This document shows positions 8,331 to 16,511 of a stretch of DNA of 51,487 nucleotides, in pieces. Each line of letters begins with the position of its first letter. The stretch's first letter is position 1. The translations under genes and the position numbers were made by a program. Below the pieces are notes generated by a model. The model made no database searches and was not told where the DNA came from. It saw only the letters and a list, made by a program, of their open reading frames with translations. The DNA lies in contig JAEDDG010000011.1 in assembly GCA_016293865.1 (NCBI GenBank), forward strand, positions 1 through 51,487, read 5' to 3'. This DNA comes from Oscillospiraceae bacterium (lineage in GTDB: Bacteria > Bacillota > Clostridia > Oscillospirales > Oscillospiraceae).

Positions 8331-8954
8331 CTATAATCCCAGGATCTGCACCAGATTCGGCGCATTGAACAGATACGCCGCTCCCCAGCAGGCCAGCGCC
8401 ACCGGAATTGCAGTCAGCGCATCCAGCAGCACATGCTGCTTGACAAACAGCGTTGACACAACAATCAACGCGCCCCAGACCGACACCGCGGCCTTCAGAA
8501 TCACCGGACAGCCGGGACAGGCCAGCGCAAACAGCATCATCTGCATCGCCATGGAACAGTGCACGCTGGGCGCGCAGTTCAGAAAACGGTGGTTCGCTCC
8601 GTATACAGTGCGAACCGCAAAACCGGTCAGACCTTTCTGCGGCGCGTCCGGACGTGTGAATGTCGTGGGCACAAAGAGAAAAATCAGGTCGCTGACTGTC
8701 AGATTCAGCGCATAGGCAATGCAATAGCGAACAAATGCCTCCGCCGAGAACAAATACAGCAGTGCCGGAACTGCAGCCAGTGCCACAAACCAGGAACAGT
8801 AAATATAAATAAAGCCGGGTCTGTACGGAATTTTCTGATCAACCGCCCATCCGACCGTCCGCGGTTTTCCCTCGAGATACTGAACGCCATAATACAAAAT
8901 CAGATGATAGGCAATCAGCACGACAAGAACCGTTAAAAACCGAAGCCAGTTCAT
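8331..8954 (-). CDS. PAP2-superfamily membrane phosphatase-like protein
   Basis: A 207-aa protein with about six membrane segments. The PAP2 signature is present as CAPSVHCSMAMQ (motif 2, PSxH) and STLFVKQHVLLDAL (motif 3, His and Asp of the catalytic pair). The usual Arg of motif 3 (SR..H) is not at its place, as in the AUR1/inositol-phosphotransferase-like branch of the superfamily. ATG 8954 is chosen because GGAGG lies 6-11 bases upstream; a longer start at 8975 would overlap the upstream stop. It follows the Nif3-like gene by 14 bases and is probably co-transcribed. The likely role is lipid phosphate hydrolysis or head-group transfer; the substrate is unknown. Confidence 0.82.
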   Translation of the reverse strand: MNWLRFLTVLVVLIAYHLILYYGVQYLEGKPRTVGWAVDQKIPYRPGFIYIYCSWFVALAAVPALLYLFSAEAFVRYCIAYALNLTVSDLIFLFVPTTFTRPDAPQKGLTGFAVRTVYGANHRFLNCAPSVHCSMAMQMMLFALACPGCPVILKAAVSVWGALIVVSTLFVKQHVLLDALTAIPVALACWGAAYLFNAPNLVQILGL

Positions 8955-8968
8955 GATTGCGCCTCCGA

Positions 8969-9763
8969 TCAGCAATAATACTTCTCTGTCTGTCCGTGAC
9001 GGCTGGAAATCTGCACGCTGATTTCCGGGAATTCTGCCTGAATCCGTGCGGCAAGAACAGGTACAACCACATTCTCCGTATTGAAATGGCCGGCGTCAAT
9101 CAGATTCAGTCCGGCCGCCCGGCATTCCAGAAACACATGATATTTCACATCTGCCGTCACATATGTATCGCAGCCCTTCTGCAGCGCCAGCTGATAATCA
9201 TCTCCGCCTGCGCCGCCCATAACAGCCACATGGTGCACCGGTTTTCCGCCCGGCACATAGCGGAGGCCGCCGCAGTTCAGCGCTTTTGTGACAAACGCCA
9301 GATATTCTTCCAGCGGCACAGGCCGGGCCAGCCAGCCTTCGCGTCCGATACAGTAAGGCGTCCCGTCCTTCATGTGGCCCTCAACAGTCAGAAGCTGCCT
9401 GTTTTCCAGCCCGAGTGCGTCAGCCAGCGCATCATTCACGCCGCCCTCTGCCGCATCCAGATTTGTATGCATACAGATCGCCGACAGGCCGGCACGCAGA
9501 AGACGCACGACGCGCCTGCCCACCGGATCAGCATCCGTCACGGCTTTCAGGGAAAAGAACAGCGGATGGTGCGATACAATCAGCTGTGCGCCGCTCTCAA
9601 TCGCCTCGTCAATCACCTGATCCGTGATGTCCAGCGCCGTGAGAACGCGCGTGACCTCCGTCTCTCCGGTACCGGCAAGAAAACCAACGTTGTCAAAATC
9701 CATTTTCATTTCCGCCGGCGCAAATGCTTCCAGCATCCGGGCGACATCCTTTACCTGCACCAT
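8969..9763 (-). CDS. Nif3-like dinuclear metal centre hexameric protein (DUF34)
   Basis: 264 aa with the family's metal-binding residues: VSHHPLFF (His-His), MHTNLDAAEGG (His, Asp) and near the C-terminus AGHFNTENVV (His, Glu). Members form hexameric rings with two metals per subunit. GTP cyclohydrolase-like activity has been claimed for some members, but the cellular function remains debated. It overlaps the end of trmK by 13 bases; this trmK-nif3 pairing is conserved in Firmicutes (yqfN-yqfO in Bacillus), which supports both calls. Confidence 0.93.
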   Translation of the reverse strand: MVQVKDVARMLEAFAPAEMKMDFDNVGFLAGTGETEVTRVLTALDITDQVIDEAIESGAQLIVSHHPLFFSLKAVTDADPVGRRVVRLLRAGLSAICMHTNLDAAEGGVNDALADALGLENRQLLTVEGHMKDGTPYCIGREGWLARPVPLEEYLAFVTKALNCGGLRYVPGGKPVHHVAVMGGAGGDDYQLALQKGCDTYVTADVKYHVFLECRAAGLNLIDAGHFNTENVVVPVLAARIQAEFPEISVQISSRHGQTEKYYC

Positions 9764-10467
9764 GCGTTCGTCTCCTCCTTCATCTTCAAAAAACCTTCCA
9801 GTGCCAGGCGCTGGCGCGTCAGCTCCAGCACATCCGGCGCGGCCGCCTGCTCAAGGCCGCGTATGACTTTTCGGGCGCGGCGGATCAGCAGTTCCAGATA
9901 ATCCGGCAAAAGCGGATCGCGCTTTTCCATCAGGATCCGGTCCGCATACATTTGCGCACAGCTGAACGGCGCACGGCTTGCGCCCCTGCGCACTGACAGC
10001 ACAACATAAATACGTCCCGCATCCCGGACCAGACAGGCATCACCGATTGCATAGCCAGCACAGTCCAGCCAGTTGGCAAGACTGTCCAGCTTGCTCTGCG
10101 GCTGGAGGATCAGATGCGTTCCCTGCTGCAGCGTCCATGGCGCACGGTCAAGAATCGTCATCATTGTCTCTCCGCCCATACCGGCCATGACCACTGTATC
10201 CACACACTGCGGGTCAATCTGATCCAGCCCGTCGGACAGGATAAAGCGGATCTGCTCTGAAACGCCCCACGCCTGCGCGGTACGCACAGCGCTTGCCAGC
10301 GGGCCGGGACGCACGTCCGCAGCAACAGCCTGTGTGCAAACGCCGCTTTTCACCAGCCAGACCGGCAAAAAGCCATGATCAGTCCCTATGTCCGCAACGC
10401 TCGCTCCCTGTTCAACAAATGCGGCAACAGCCTTCAGCCGTTCAGACAAAATCGGTTTTTGCTCCAT
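9751..10467 (-). CDS. trmK: tRNA (adenine22-N1)-methyltransferase
   Basis: It transfers a methyl group from SAM to N1 of A22 in tRNA. The Rossmann-like SAM site is ASVADIGTDHGFLPVWLV near residues 25-40, followed by VVMAGMGGETMM. At 238 aa it fits the family. ATG 10467 is taken; a TTG two codons upstream is possible, and neither has a strong ribosome site. It overlaps the Nif3-like gene, the common Firmicutes arrangement. A GC-rich hairpin (10480-10507) lies between it and the DUF1858 gene upstream. Confidence 0.93.
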   Translation of the reverse strand: MEQKPILSERLKAVAAFVEQGASVADIGTDHGFLPVWLVKSGVCTQAVAADVRPGPLASAVRTAQAWGVSEQIRFILSDGLDQIDPQCVDTVVMAGMGGETMMTILDRAPWTLQQGTHLILQPQSKLDSLANWLDCAGYAIGDACLVRDAGRIYVVLSVRRGASRAPFSCAQMYADRILMEKRDPLLPDYLELLIRRARKVIRGLEQAAAPDVLELTRQRLALEGFLKMKEETNAWCR

Positions 10468-10479
10468 AAACAATGTTCA

Positions 10480-10507
10480 GCGGGCTGCACACAGCGGCGC
10501 AGCCCGC
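10480..10507 (-). terminator. GC-rich hairpin between the DUF1858 gene and trmK
   Basis: GCGGGCTGC (10480-10488) pairs with GCAGCCCGC (10499-10507). On the minus strand it follows the DUF1858 stop and precedes trmK but lacks a clean T run (TGAACATTGTTT), so it may attenuate rather than stop transcription. Confidence 0.45.
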
Positions 10508-10524
10508 AGTCCTTTCCCGGCCAG

Positions 10525-10734
10525 TTATTTCTGAATGCTTCTGACAAAATCATTGAGCTGCTCAATGAAATCATCCGTGTCCACACCGTGGACGTCACAC
10601 GCCTCTTCCAGCGTCTCGCCGCTGGACATGGCACAGCCCAGACAGTGCATACCGATGGCCTTGAAAAGCGGCGCAGTCTGCGGCGCCTGTGCAAGCACGT
10701 CAGCAATAATGGAATCTCTGTCAAACTCAGTCAT
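10525..10734 (-). CDS. DUF1858 / hybrid-cluster-protein-associated redox disulfide domain protein
   Basis: A 69-aa protein with the pattern HCLGCAMSSGETLEEAC, the CxxC signature of the DUF1858 family often found beside hybrid cluster protein or fused to redox enzymes. The CxxC may act as a redox disulfide or bind metal. ATG 10734 is chosen because GGAGG lies 8 bases before it; the upstream ATGs (10758, 10749) are not preceded by one. It has its own promoter and no hybrid cluster protein gene is in the window. Confidence 0.85.
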   Translation of the reverse strand: MTEFDRDSIIADVLAQAPQTAPLFKAIGMHCLGCAMSSGETLEEACDVHGVDTDDFIEQLNDFVRSIQK

Positions 10735-10812
10735 ATTTACATCCTCCATCATATTCATACCTTTCTCAGACAGACCGCATCACATTGGACATGCACTACG
10801 GCCTTTGCGGCT

Positions 10813-10841
10813 ATTATAACCCGTAAAAGCCGGGAATTCAA
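10813..10841 (-). promoter_or_regulatory. SigA-type promoter of the DUF1858 gene
   Basis: -35 TTGAAT (10836-10841), 17-base spacer, -10 TATAAT (10813-10818). Confidence 0.7.
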
Positions 10842-10879
10842 CAACCGTCCCCGGCAAAAAGAGGCATACAAAAGGAAAA

Positions 10880-10902
10880 GGCAGGCGGAAAATCCGCCTG
10901 CC
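10880..10902 (-). terminator. Intrinsic terminator after the zinc-ribbon gene
   Basis: GGCAGGCGGA pairs with TCCGCCTGCC around a 3-base loop; on the minus strand it runs into TTTTCCTTTTG. Confidence 0.85.
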
Positions 10903-10964
10903 TGACAGGACAGTTCATTCAATGAGATTGAAAAGGAGAACGGCTCTGTCTCCTCCGGCATGTT

Positions 10965-11243
10965 TTAGCCCTGTTCTTTCATCTTAGCGAAGCAATCGCT
11001 GCAGTAAACAGGTCTGTCAGATTTGGGCTCGAAAGGAACTCTCGCCTCGCCGCCGCAGGCAGCGCAGGTAGCGGTGAAATACTCTCTCGGGCCGCGGGCA
11101 GCATTCTTGCGCGCGTCACGGCAGGCCTTGCAGCGCTGGGGCTCATTCTGGAAGCCGCGCTCTGCATAAAATTCCTGCTCACCGGCGGTGAACACAAAAT
11201 CTTTGCCACATTCTTTGCATTTGAGTGTCTTGTCTTCGTACAT
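10965..11243 (-). CDS. Small zinc-ribbon protein with four CxxC pairs
   Basis: 92 aa with four CxxC knuckles: CKECG, CKACR, CAACG and CSDCF. They should form two zinc ribbons (probable zinc-binding/zf-trcl type). Between them is an aromatic, basic stretch (YAERGFQNEPQR, then RDARKNAARG). Such proteins are common next to translation or transcription genes in Clostridia, but no function is established that I know of. It lies 50 bases downstream of the sigma factor gene on the same strand and may be co-transcribed with it; a strong terminator follows. Confidence 0.8.
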   Translation of the reverse strand: MYEDKTLKCKECGKDFVFTAGEQEFYAERGFQNEPQRCKACRDARKNAARGPREYFTATCAACGGEARVPFEPKSDRPVYCSDCFAKMKEQG

Positions 11244-11292
11244 GTCGAATCCTCACTTTGAGTAAAGTTGCCCCGCAGGGCATATATTTGCG

Positions 11293-11907
11293 TCAGTTTT
11301 CACTGATAACGCCGGGATTAAGGCACTGTGCCAGCTTTTTCCTGATTCGCTGAACAGCATTGTCAACAGATTTTGGGGATTTATTCAGTTTTTTTGCTAT
11401 ATCACTGTATGACAGACCGCTTAAATAAAGCTCCAAAACCTCAGATTCAAGATTGGAAAGCGAACCGCTGATGTGTTCAGTCAGTTCATCAAAATGCTCC
11501 CGCGCAATGAGCAGCTCTTCAGGATCACGCAAATAACACGATACTCTTGCCTGACTCTCGTCAAACTGAGGGGACTCGAATGAAATTGAGTCGTTCAATG
11601 GCGTATGCTTCAGTCTCGATGCTGATTTGATTGCCGTGTAAAGCCTGTTGCGGATACAGTGCTCCGCAAATGTTTTAAATGAAGCCGCTTTTTCCGGATC
11701 ATACTGTCTGACAGCTGAAATGAGACCCAGCATTCCTTCCTGAATCAGATCCTCACCGTCACCGCCAGTCAGAAAGTATGGCCGCGCACAGACACGGACG
11801 AGTCTGCTGTAATTTTCAATCAGCTGCGTCTCCGCAGCCGTATTCCCGCCCGACGCCAGTTCCCACAAAGAATCGTCGTCAAGCGCATTGAAATCACTAA
11901 TGCACAT
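11293..11907 (-). CDS. sigH: RNA polymerase sigma factor, SigH-like (sporulation sigma-30)
   Basis: 204 aa. Region 2 is GEDLIQEGMLGLISAV followed by ASFKTFAEHCIRNRLYTAIKSASR, closely matching the SigH pattern (DLIQEGM.GL, FAE.CI...I.TAIK.A.R.KH.PLN). Region 4 is SNLESEVLELYLSGLSYSDI followed by NKSPKSVDNAVQRIRKKL, with the SigH-like KS(I/V)DNA.QR. SigH drives early sporulation and transition-state genes in spore formers. The usual neighbours (rlmB, secE) are not here, so a diverged SigH paralogue is possible. A SigA promoter lies just upstream. The ATG has a GGAG 13 bases away, rather far. Confidence 0.78.
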   Translation of the reverse strand: MCISDFNALDDDSLWELASGGNTAAETQLIENYSRLVRVCARPYFLTGGDGEDLIQEGMLGLISAVRQYDPEKAASFKTFAEHCIRNRLYTAIKSASRLKHTPLNDSISFESPQFDESQARVSCYLRDPEELLIAREHFDELTEHISGSLSNLESEVLELYLSGLSYSDIAKKLNKSPKSVDNAVQRIRKKLAQCLNPGVISEN

Positions 11908-11938
11908 GGAAAATTATATACTCCAATATTATGGTTAC

Positions 11939-11966
11939 ATTATATACATTTGCCGCATGAAGTCAA
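11939..11966 (-). promoter_or_regulatory. SigA-type promoter of the sigma factor gene
   Basis: -35 TTGACT (11961-11966), 16-base spacer, -10 TATAAT (11939-11944). The surrounding 100 bases are AT-rich. Confidence 0.75.
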
Positions 11967-12064
11967 GAGTTTTCAGTAAAAATTTTTAATATTTTGTGAA
12001 TAAAGCTTGAAAATTCGTGCTAATTGACCAACATCAGAGGCAAATGTGGGGGACGCCTGTCATT

Positions 12065-13120
12065 TCACGTATCGATGCTCATCTGACCGGCATATTCAAG
12101 ACCAAGGTGCTCATACGCGCGCGGCGTCACGCAGCGGCCGCGGGGTGTGCGGATGATAAATCCCTGCTGCATCAGATACGGCTCATACACATCCTCAATC
12201 GTTACCGGCTCCTCATTGATGGTGGCCGCAATGGTTTCCAGGCCAACTGGACCGCCGCCGTAGTTTCTGATGATGCTCAGCAGCAGCCGCCGGTCAATCA
12301 TGTCCAGCCCAAGAGGATCAATATCCAGCCGCGTCAGCGCATGGTCTGCAGCTTCCCGCGTAATTCTGCCGTCATTGTAAACCTGGGCAAAATCACGCAC
12401 ACGGCGCAGCAGGCGGTTGGCAATCCGCGGCGTGCCGCGGCTGCGCGAGGCAATCTCCAGCGCGCCCTCCGGAGCAATTTCCACACCCAGGATGTCAGCA
12501 GAGCGGCTGACAATCAGCGCAAGCTCCTGGGGCGTATAAAGCTCAAGCTTCAGATCGATGCCGAACCGGTCCCGCAGCGGGGATGACAGCTGCCCGGAAC
12601 GCGTTGTCGCACCGACAAGCGTAAAGTTCTTCAGCTCAAGGCAGATGCTCGTTGCGGCCGGCCCCTGTCCGATGATGATGTCAATCTGCTTGTCCTCCAT
12701 CGCAGGATAGAGGATCTCCTCCACAGCACGGTTCATCCGGTGAATCTCATCAATAAACAGGATATCGTTTTCATTCAGATTTGTCAGGAGCGCCGCCAGA
12801 TCCCGCGGCTTTTCAATGGCAGGACCGGAAGTCTTGCGCAGCGTCACGCCCATTTCATTTGCGATAATCGCCGCCAGCGTCGTTTTTCCAAGGCCCGGTG
12901 GGCCGTGCAGGAGAACATGGTCCAGCGGTTCCCCGCGCTGTCTGGCGCTCTGGATAAACACACGCAGGTTTTCTTTTGCCTTCTGCTGTCCGATGTATTC
13001 AGACAGTGTTTTCGGGCGCAGGCTGAATTCGCCGTCATCCTCACGGATTGGGTTGACAGACAAAAGCTTCTCATCCTCTGCGCGGTCATGCACCAGGTGA
13101 TCGCTGTAGTCAATGCTCAT
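12065..13120 (-). CDS. ruvB: Holliday junction branch-migration ATPase RuvB
   Basis: 351 aa. Walker A is HGPPGLGKTTLA, Walker B ILFIDEIHR, sensor 1 GATTRSG, with a winged-helix C-terminus ending in RTPRGRCVTPRAYEHLG. With RuvA it drives branch migration of Holliday junctions during recombinational repair. It is the last gene of ruvC-ruvA-ruvB, 12 bases after ruvA, with AAGGGGAAAA before ATG 13120. No clear terminator is seen after its stop. Confidence 0.98.
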   Translation of the reverse strand: MSIDYSDHLVHDRAEDEKLLSVNPIREDDGEFSLRPKTLSEYIGQQKAKENLRVFIQSARQRGEPLDHVLLHGPPGLGKTTLAAIIANEMGVTLRKTSGPAIEKPRDLAALLTNLNENDILFIDEIHRMNRAVEEILYPAMEDKQIDIIIGQGPAATSICLELKNFTLVGATTRSGQLSSPLRDRFGIDLKLELYTPQELALIVSRSADILGVEIAPEGALEIASRSRGTPRIANRLLRRVRDFAQVYNDGRITREAADHALTRLDIDPLGLDMIDRRLLLSIIRNYGGGPVGLETIAATINEEPVTIEDVYEPYLMQQGFIIRTPRGRCVTPRAYEHLGLEYAGQMSIDT

Positions 13121-13132
13121 ACTTTTTTCCCC

Positions 13133-13735
13133 TTACTTTACAGACGCCTTCAGCACCTGACGGATAATCTCCTCCACCGTGAGACTTTCCACGTCAATGG
13201 TGCGCAGAGCGGCAGTAATTTCACTTTGCGAGTAGCCCAAAACAGCCAGAGCCGACGTCGCATCCGCCAGCTTTGCGCCCGGCATACCCGCGCCGCCGGG
13301 CCGCACAATTCCTGCCGGCTGTACCGCGGCATTTTCCTTGGCGACCTTATCTTTCAATTCCAGGATAATCCGCTGGGCAATGCGCCTGCCGATGCCGGGC
13401 GCCGCAGTAAACGCCTTTTCATTGTCCGTGACCACCGCCATCGCCATATCCTCCGGCGTCACGGCAGAGAGAATTGACAGCGCCGCCTTCGGCCCAACGC
13501 CGGAAACCCCCAAAAGCATTTCAAAGCTGCGCTTTTCGCTCATCTCATGAAAGCCGTACAGATCAAACGCATCTTCTTTGATATTGCAGTAGGTATACAG
13601 TTTGGCCTTTTTCCCGATCTCCAGATAAGACTGCGAATTGGCAGTGGTATAGCATTTAAAGCCGATGCCGCCCACATCCAGCACGGCAACGCCGGCCTCA
13701 AGGACTGCAACAGTACCTTCTAAATAGTAGAACAT
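13133..13735 (-). CDS. ruvA: Holliday junction DNA helicase subunit RuvA
   Basis: 200 aa, with the N-terminal OB fold (MFYYLEGTVAVLE, VGGIGFKCYT), tandem helix-hairpin-helix motifs (LLGVSGVGPKAAL, AAPGIGRRIAQRI) and a C-terminal RuvB-binding domain (ATSALAVLGYSQSEI). RuvA binds the four-way junction and loads RuvB. Its start overlaps the end of ruvC by 16 bases, with GGAGG upstream, which points to translational coupling. Confidence 0.98.
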   Translation of the reverse strand: MFYYLEGTVAVLEAGVAVLDVGGIGFKCYTTANSQSYLEIGKKAKLYTYCNIKEDAFDLYGFHEMSEKRSFEMLLGVSGVGPKAALSILSAVTPEDMAMAVVTDNEKAFTAAPGIGRRIAQRIILELKDKVAKENAAVQPAGIVRPGGAGMPGAKLADATSALAVLGYSQSEITAALRTIDVESLTVEEIIRQVLKASVK

Positions 13736-14253
13736 GCGCTCTTACCTCCAAAATTGATCAGGGAACCGGAAAAACGCGCGTGGCAGATGGCCAGCGCCAG
13801 CGCATCTGCCGCATCGTCCGGGCGCGGCACCGCGTCCAGCCGCAGCTGGCGGCGCACCATCTCCATCATCTGCTTCTTGTCCGCGCGCCCGTAGCCGGCA
13901 ATTGCCTGTTTGACCTGCAGCGGCGTGTATTCATACATCGGTACGCAGCGCATCTCTCCCGCCAGGAGGATCACGCCGCGGCCATGCGCAACAGAAATGC
14001 CTGTCGTGATATTTGTATTGAAAAACAGTTCCTCAACAGAGATGGCATCCGGCTGAAACGTATCGATCAGCTCCAGCACATCCGTATAAATCTGCTGCAG
14101 GCGCATCGCCAGCCGCTGCCCGGCCGGCGTCGTCACTGCGCCGCAGCGGATCAGATCGGTTTTCGCCTGCTCTGCCCGGATCACGCCGAATCCCACTGTT
14201 GCAATCCCCGGGTCAATGCCCAAAATAACCAGTCTGCTCACTTCCCGCCGCAT
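13720..14253 (-). CDS. ruvC: Crossover junction endodeoxyribonuclease RuvC
   Basis: The Holliday-junction resolvase. Visible are the first catalytic Asp in LGIDPGIATVGFG, the Glu in ISVEELFFN and the C-terminal Asp pair in RPDDAADALALAICHA. The longer reading from 14301 would begin upstream of the transcription start predicted from the promoter at 14292-14320, so I prefer ATG 14253 (MRREVSRLVILGIDPG, 177 aa). A GTG at 14241 is an alternative closer to the usual N-terminus. Neither has a strong ribosome site. First gene of ruvCAB. Confidence 0.95.
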   Translation of the reverse strand: MRREVSRLVILGIDPGIATVGFGVIRAEQAKTDLIRCGAVTTPAGQRLAMRLQQIYTDVLELIDTFQPDAISVEELFFNTNITTGISVAHGRGVILLAGEMRCVPMYEYTPLQVKQAIAGYGRADKKQMMEMVRRQLRLDAVPRPDDAADALALAICHARFSGSLINFGGKSACSTI

Positions 14254-14291
14254 TGCGCAAATATTCGGGCTGTTTCTTCTCAGCCGCATAT

Positions 14292-14320
14292 ATTGTAGCA
14301 TGAACAGCCGGATGAATCAA
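14292..14320 (-). promoter_or_regulatory. SigA-type promoter of ruvCAB
   Basis: -35 TTGATT (14315-14320), exactly 17 bases, -10 TACAAT (14292-14297). Predicted start of transcription is near 14285. I see no obvious LexA box. Confidence 0.78.
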
Positions 14321-14432
14321 TATCTTTGCCCATGCTGTTTTCTCACAACGGCAGCAGCTCTGCATAAACTGTATTAAGTCACGCTGTTATCACACGCGAT
14401 AGCCGCGTAAAAACCATAAAGGAGGAACAGCC

Positions 14433-15263
14433 ATGCCGCCTAAGATGACGCCCGGCCCGGTTCCGGAGGATGCCAGCATCCGGGAGGCCGTCTGCGTTCA
14501 TACCAAAAAGATATTTGACAGCTGCAGGGACAAAGACTGTATTGACAATTTGCGCCTGTACCCCACCGCCGCTTCCCAGGCCGTGATCGCCTCGGCCGTC
14601 AGCGTGCGTCCGATATCCGCACAGCTTCTGTATGTTTCTGTCGATGTTGAGGAAGTCGCGTTCAACCGCGGCCTGTACAGCATTGACCTGCGTTATTTTT
14701 ATAAGGTAACCGGCGACGCCTTCACGCTCGGAAGCAAGCCGGTTCAGATTTCAGGCCTTTGCGTATTTGACAAACGGGTCATTCTGTTCGGAAGCGAGGG
14801 CAATGCAAAAATATTCACCTCCTCAACCGTTCTCGACGGTTCAGACGTCCAGCTGCCCCGCAGCAGCAATCTCCCCCGCGCCGTGGTTGAGGCCGTCGAT
14901 CCGGTTCTGCTGAGCATGAAGCTGAGCGAAACCTGCGACTGCCAGACGTCCTGTACTTATCTGGAAGTGCCCGATGCAATCCAGCAGGTCTTCGGCGATC
15001 ACCTGGCCATCGACTCCGGCGGCCGGGTTGTCACCGTAACGCTGGGCCAATTCACCATTGTCCGGCTTGAACGGGACACCCAGCTCATGATTCCCGCGTA
15101 TGATTACTGCATGCCGGAAAAGGACTGCAGCGCCGACGGCTGCTGCAACGATCCGTGCGCTCTTTTCAGCCGCATACACTTTCCCGTCGATGAATTCTTC
15201 CCACCGGACACCATTACAATGCCGGAAGATTACAGGGACGCCTGCTCCAATACTGTCCATTGA
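14433..15263 (+). CDS. Conserved cysteine-rich protein of unknown function (276 aa)
   Basis: ATG 14433 follows AAAGGAGGAACAGCC, an excellent ribosome site. The protein begins with a proline-rich leader, then VCVHTKKIFDSCRDKDCIDNLRLY, and ends with a second cysteine cluster (CMPEKDCSADGCCNDPC). Eleven or more cysteines are spread over the chain, with no signal peptide and no membrane segment. From memory, proteins with this IFDSCRDKDC opening are widespread and single-copy in spore-forming Clostridia and are annotated only as hypothetical. A spore-layer or metal-binding role would be plausible but is unproven. It is monocistronic, with a hairpin after the stop. Confidence 0.8.
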   Translation: MPPKMTPGPVPEDASIREAVCVHTKKIFDSCRDKDCIDNLRLYPTAASQAVIASAVSVRPISAQLLYVSVDVEEVAFNRGLYSIDLRYFYKVTGDAFTLGSKPVQISGLCVFDKRVILFGSEGNAKIFTSSTVLDGSDVQLPRSSNLPRAVVEAVDPVLLSMKLSETCDCQTSCTYLEVPDAIQQVFGDHLAIDSGGRVVTVTLGQFTIVRLERDTQLMIPAYDYCMPEKDCSADGCCNDPCALFSRIHFPVDEFFPPDTITMPEDYRDACSNTVH

Positions 15264-15269
15264 TTCCAT

Positions 15270-15293
15270 GCCGCCGGGTTTCCTCCCGGCGGC
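15270..15293 (+). terminator. GC-rich hairpin after the cysteine-rich gene
   Basis: GCCGCCGGG pairs with CCCGGCGGC around six bases. It is followed by A7 rather than T, so it is a poor intrinsic terminator on this strand. Confidence 0.5.
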
Positions 15294-15302
15294 AAAAAAA
15301 TA

Positions 15303-15331
15303 TTGACATTGAAACAGGATAGGCATATACT
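15303..15331 (+). promoter_or_regulatory. Strong SigA promoter of asnA
   Basis: -35 TTGACA (15303-15308), 17 bases, -10 TATACT (15326-15331); an AAGGAG ribosome site precedes ATG 15366. Confidence 0.85.
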
Positions 15332-15365
15332 TTGAAGGTATTTTTTTATTAAGGAGTGAATATTC

Positions 15366-16370
15366 ATGAAGACATTTATCCCCGAAGGATACGCTCCCGC
15401 ATTGGGTATCTACGACACACAGAAAGCAATCGGATTATTAAAGAGGGTCTTTGAAGATAATCTCTGCGGCAAGCTGAATCTTCGCAGAGTATCCGCTCCC
15501 CTTTTTGTCAAAGAATCCACCGGTCTGAACGATAACCTGAACGGTGTCGAGCGCCCCGTATCCTTTGACATTCCTGCTGCCGGCTGTGACGCGCAGGTCG
15601 TCCATTCCCTGGCAAAATGGAAACGGTATGCCCTGAAGGCCTATGGCTTTTCTGTCGGCAGCGGTCTTGTGACTGATATGAATGCCATCCGGCGTGATGA
15701 AGAGCTGGACAACCTCCACTCCGTCTATGTTGACCAGTGGGACTGGGAAAAAATCATTGACCGCGAGACCCGCAACGTTGAATATCTCAAGGCCACTGTG
15801 CAGAGCATTGTCGACGCGATTGTGGACACCAACGTGGCCATCTGCAACGTCTTCCCGCAGATCCGGACAAGCCTCAGCCGTGAGGTCTCCTTTGTCACCA
15901 CACAGGAACTTGAGGACATGTGGCCGGACAAGACCCCGAAGGAACGCGAAAATCTCTACCTGAAAGACCACAAAACTGCTTTCGTTATGCAGATCGGCGG
16001 ACTTCTGAAGTCCGGCATCAAGCACGACGGCCGCGCGCCCGACTATGACGACTGGAAGCTCAACGGCGACATTCTGTTCTGGAACGACGTTCTCGGCATG
16101 GCCTTCGAGGTCTCCTCCATGGGCATCCGCGTTGACGAGAAATCCCTGGACAGCCAGCTGACGGAAGCCGGCTGCGACGACCGCAGAGCGCTGCCCTTCC
16201 ACCAGATGCTGCTGAACGGCGAGCTTCCGCTGACGCTTGGCGGCGGCATCGGCCAGTCCCGTCTCAGCATGCTGCTGATCGGCGCTGCCCACATCGGTGA
16301 AGTCCAGGTGTCCATCTGGGACGACGAAACGCTGCGCGTGTGCAAGGCTGCCGGCGTCAATCTTCTCTGA
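15366..16370 (+). CDS. asnA: Aspartate-ammonia ligase (asparagine synthetase A)
   Basis: It makes asparagine from aspartate, ammonia and ATP in the cytoplasm, and is a class II tRNA-synthetase-like fold. Family stretches are visible: VSAPLFVKESTGLNDNLNG near residue 40, VHSLAKWKRYALK near 80, GLVTDMNAIRRDE near 105, then FWNDVLGMAFEVSSMGIRV and the C-terminal GGGIGQSRLSMLLIG. The length of 334 aa matches the family (about 330). It is monocistronic, with a near-consensus promoter and a strong terminator. Confidence 0.97.
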   Translation: MKTFIPEGYAPALGIYDTQKAIGLLKRVFEDNLCGKLNLRRVSAPLFVKESTGLNDNLNGVERPVSFDIPAAGCDAQVVHSLAKWKRYALKAYGFSVGSGLVTDMNAIRRDEELDNLHSVYVDQWDWEKIIDRETRNVEYLKATVQSIVDAIVDTNVAICNVFPQIRTSLSREVSFVTTQELEDMWPDKTPKERENLYLKDHKTAFVMQIGGLLKSGIKHDGRAPDYDDWKLNGDILFWNDVLGMAFEVSSMGIRVDEKSLDSQLTEAGCDDRRALPFHQMLLNGELPLTLGGGIGQSRLSMLLIGAAHIGEVQVSIWDDETLRVCKAAGVNLL

Positions 16371-16430
16371 GTCACCTGCGAATACTGCATTCCCGGCCGG
16401 AACGGATTTTTACCCTACCGGCTGCCGGAA

Positions 16431-16461
16431 AAACCGCAGAGCAATTCCTGCTCTGCGGTTT
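16431..16461 (+). terminator. Intrinsic terminator of asnA
   Basis: AAACCGCAGAGCA pairs with TGCTCTGCGGTTT around ATTCC, followed by TCTTTTGG. The A/T-flanked stem can also serve the convergent lipoprotein gene. Confidence 0.85.
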
Positions 16462-16511
16462 TCTTTTGGCTGTTTTCAGTTTGATGCAGCGCTGCCGCGC
16501 TGTTCTGGCAT

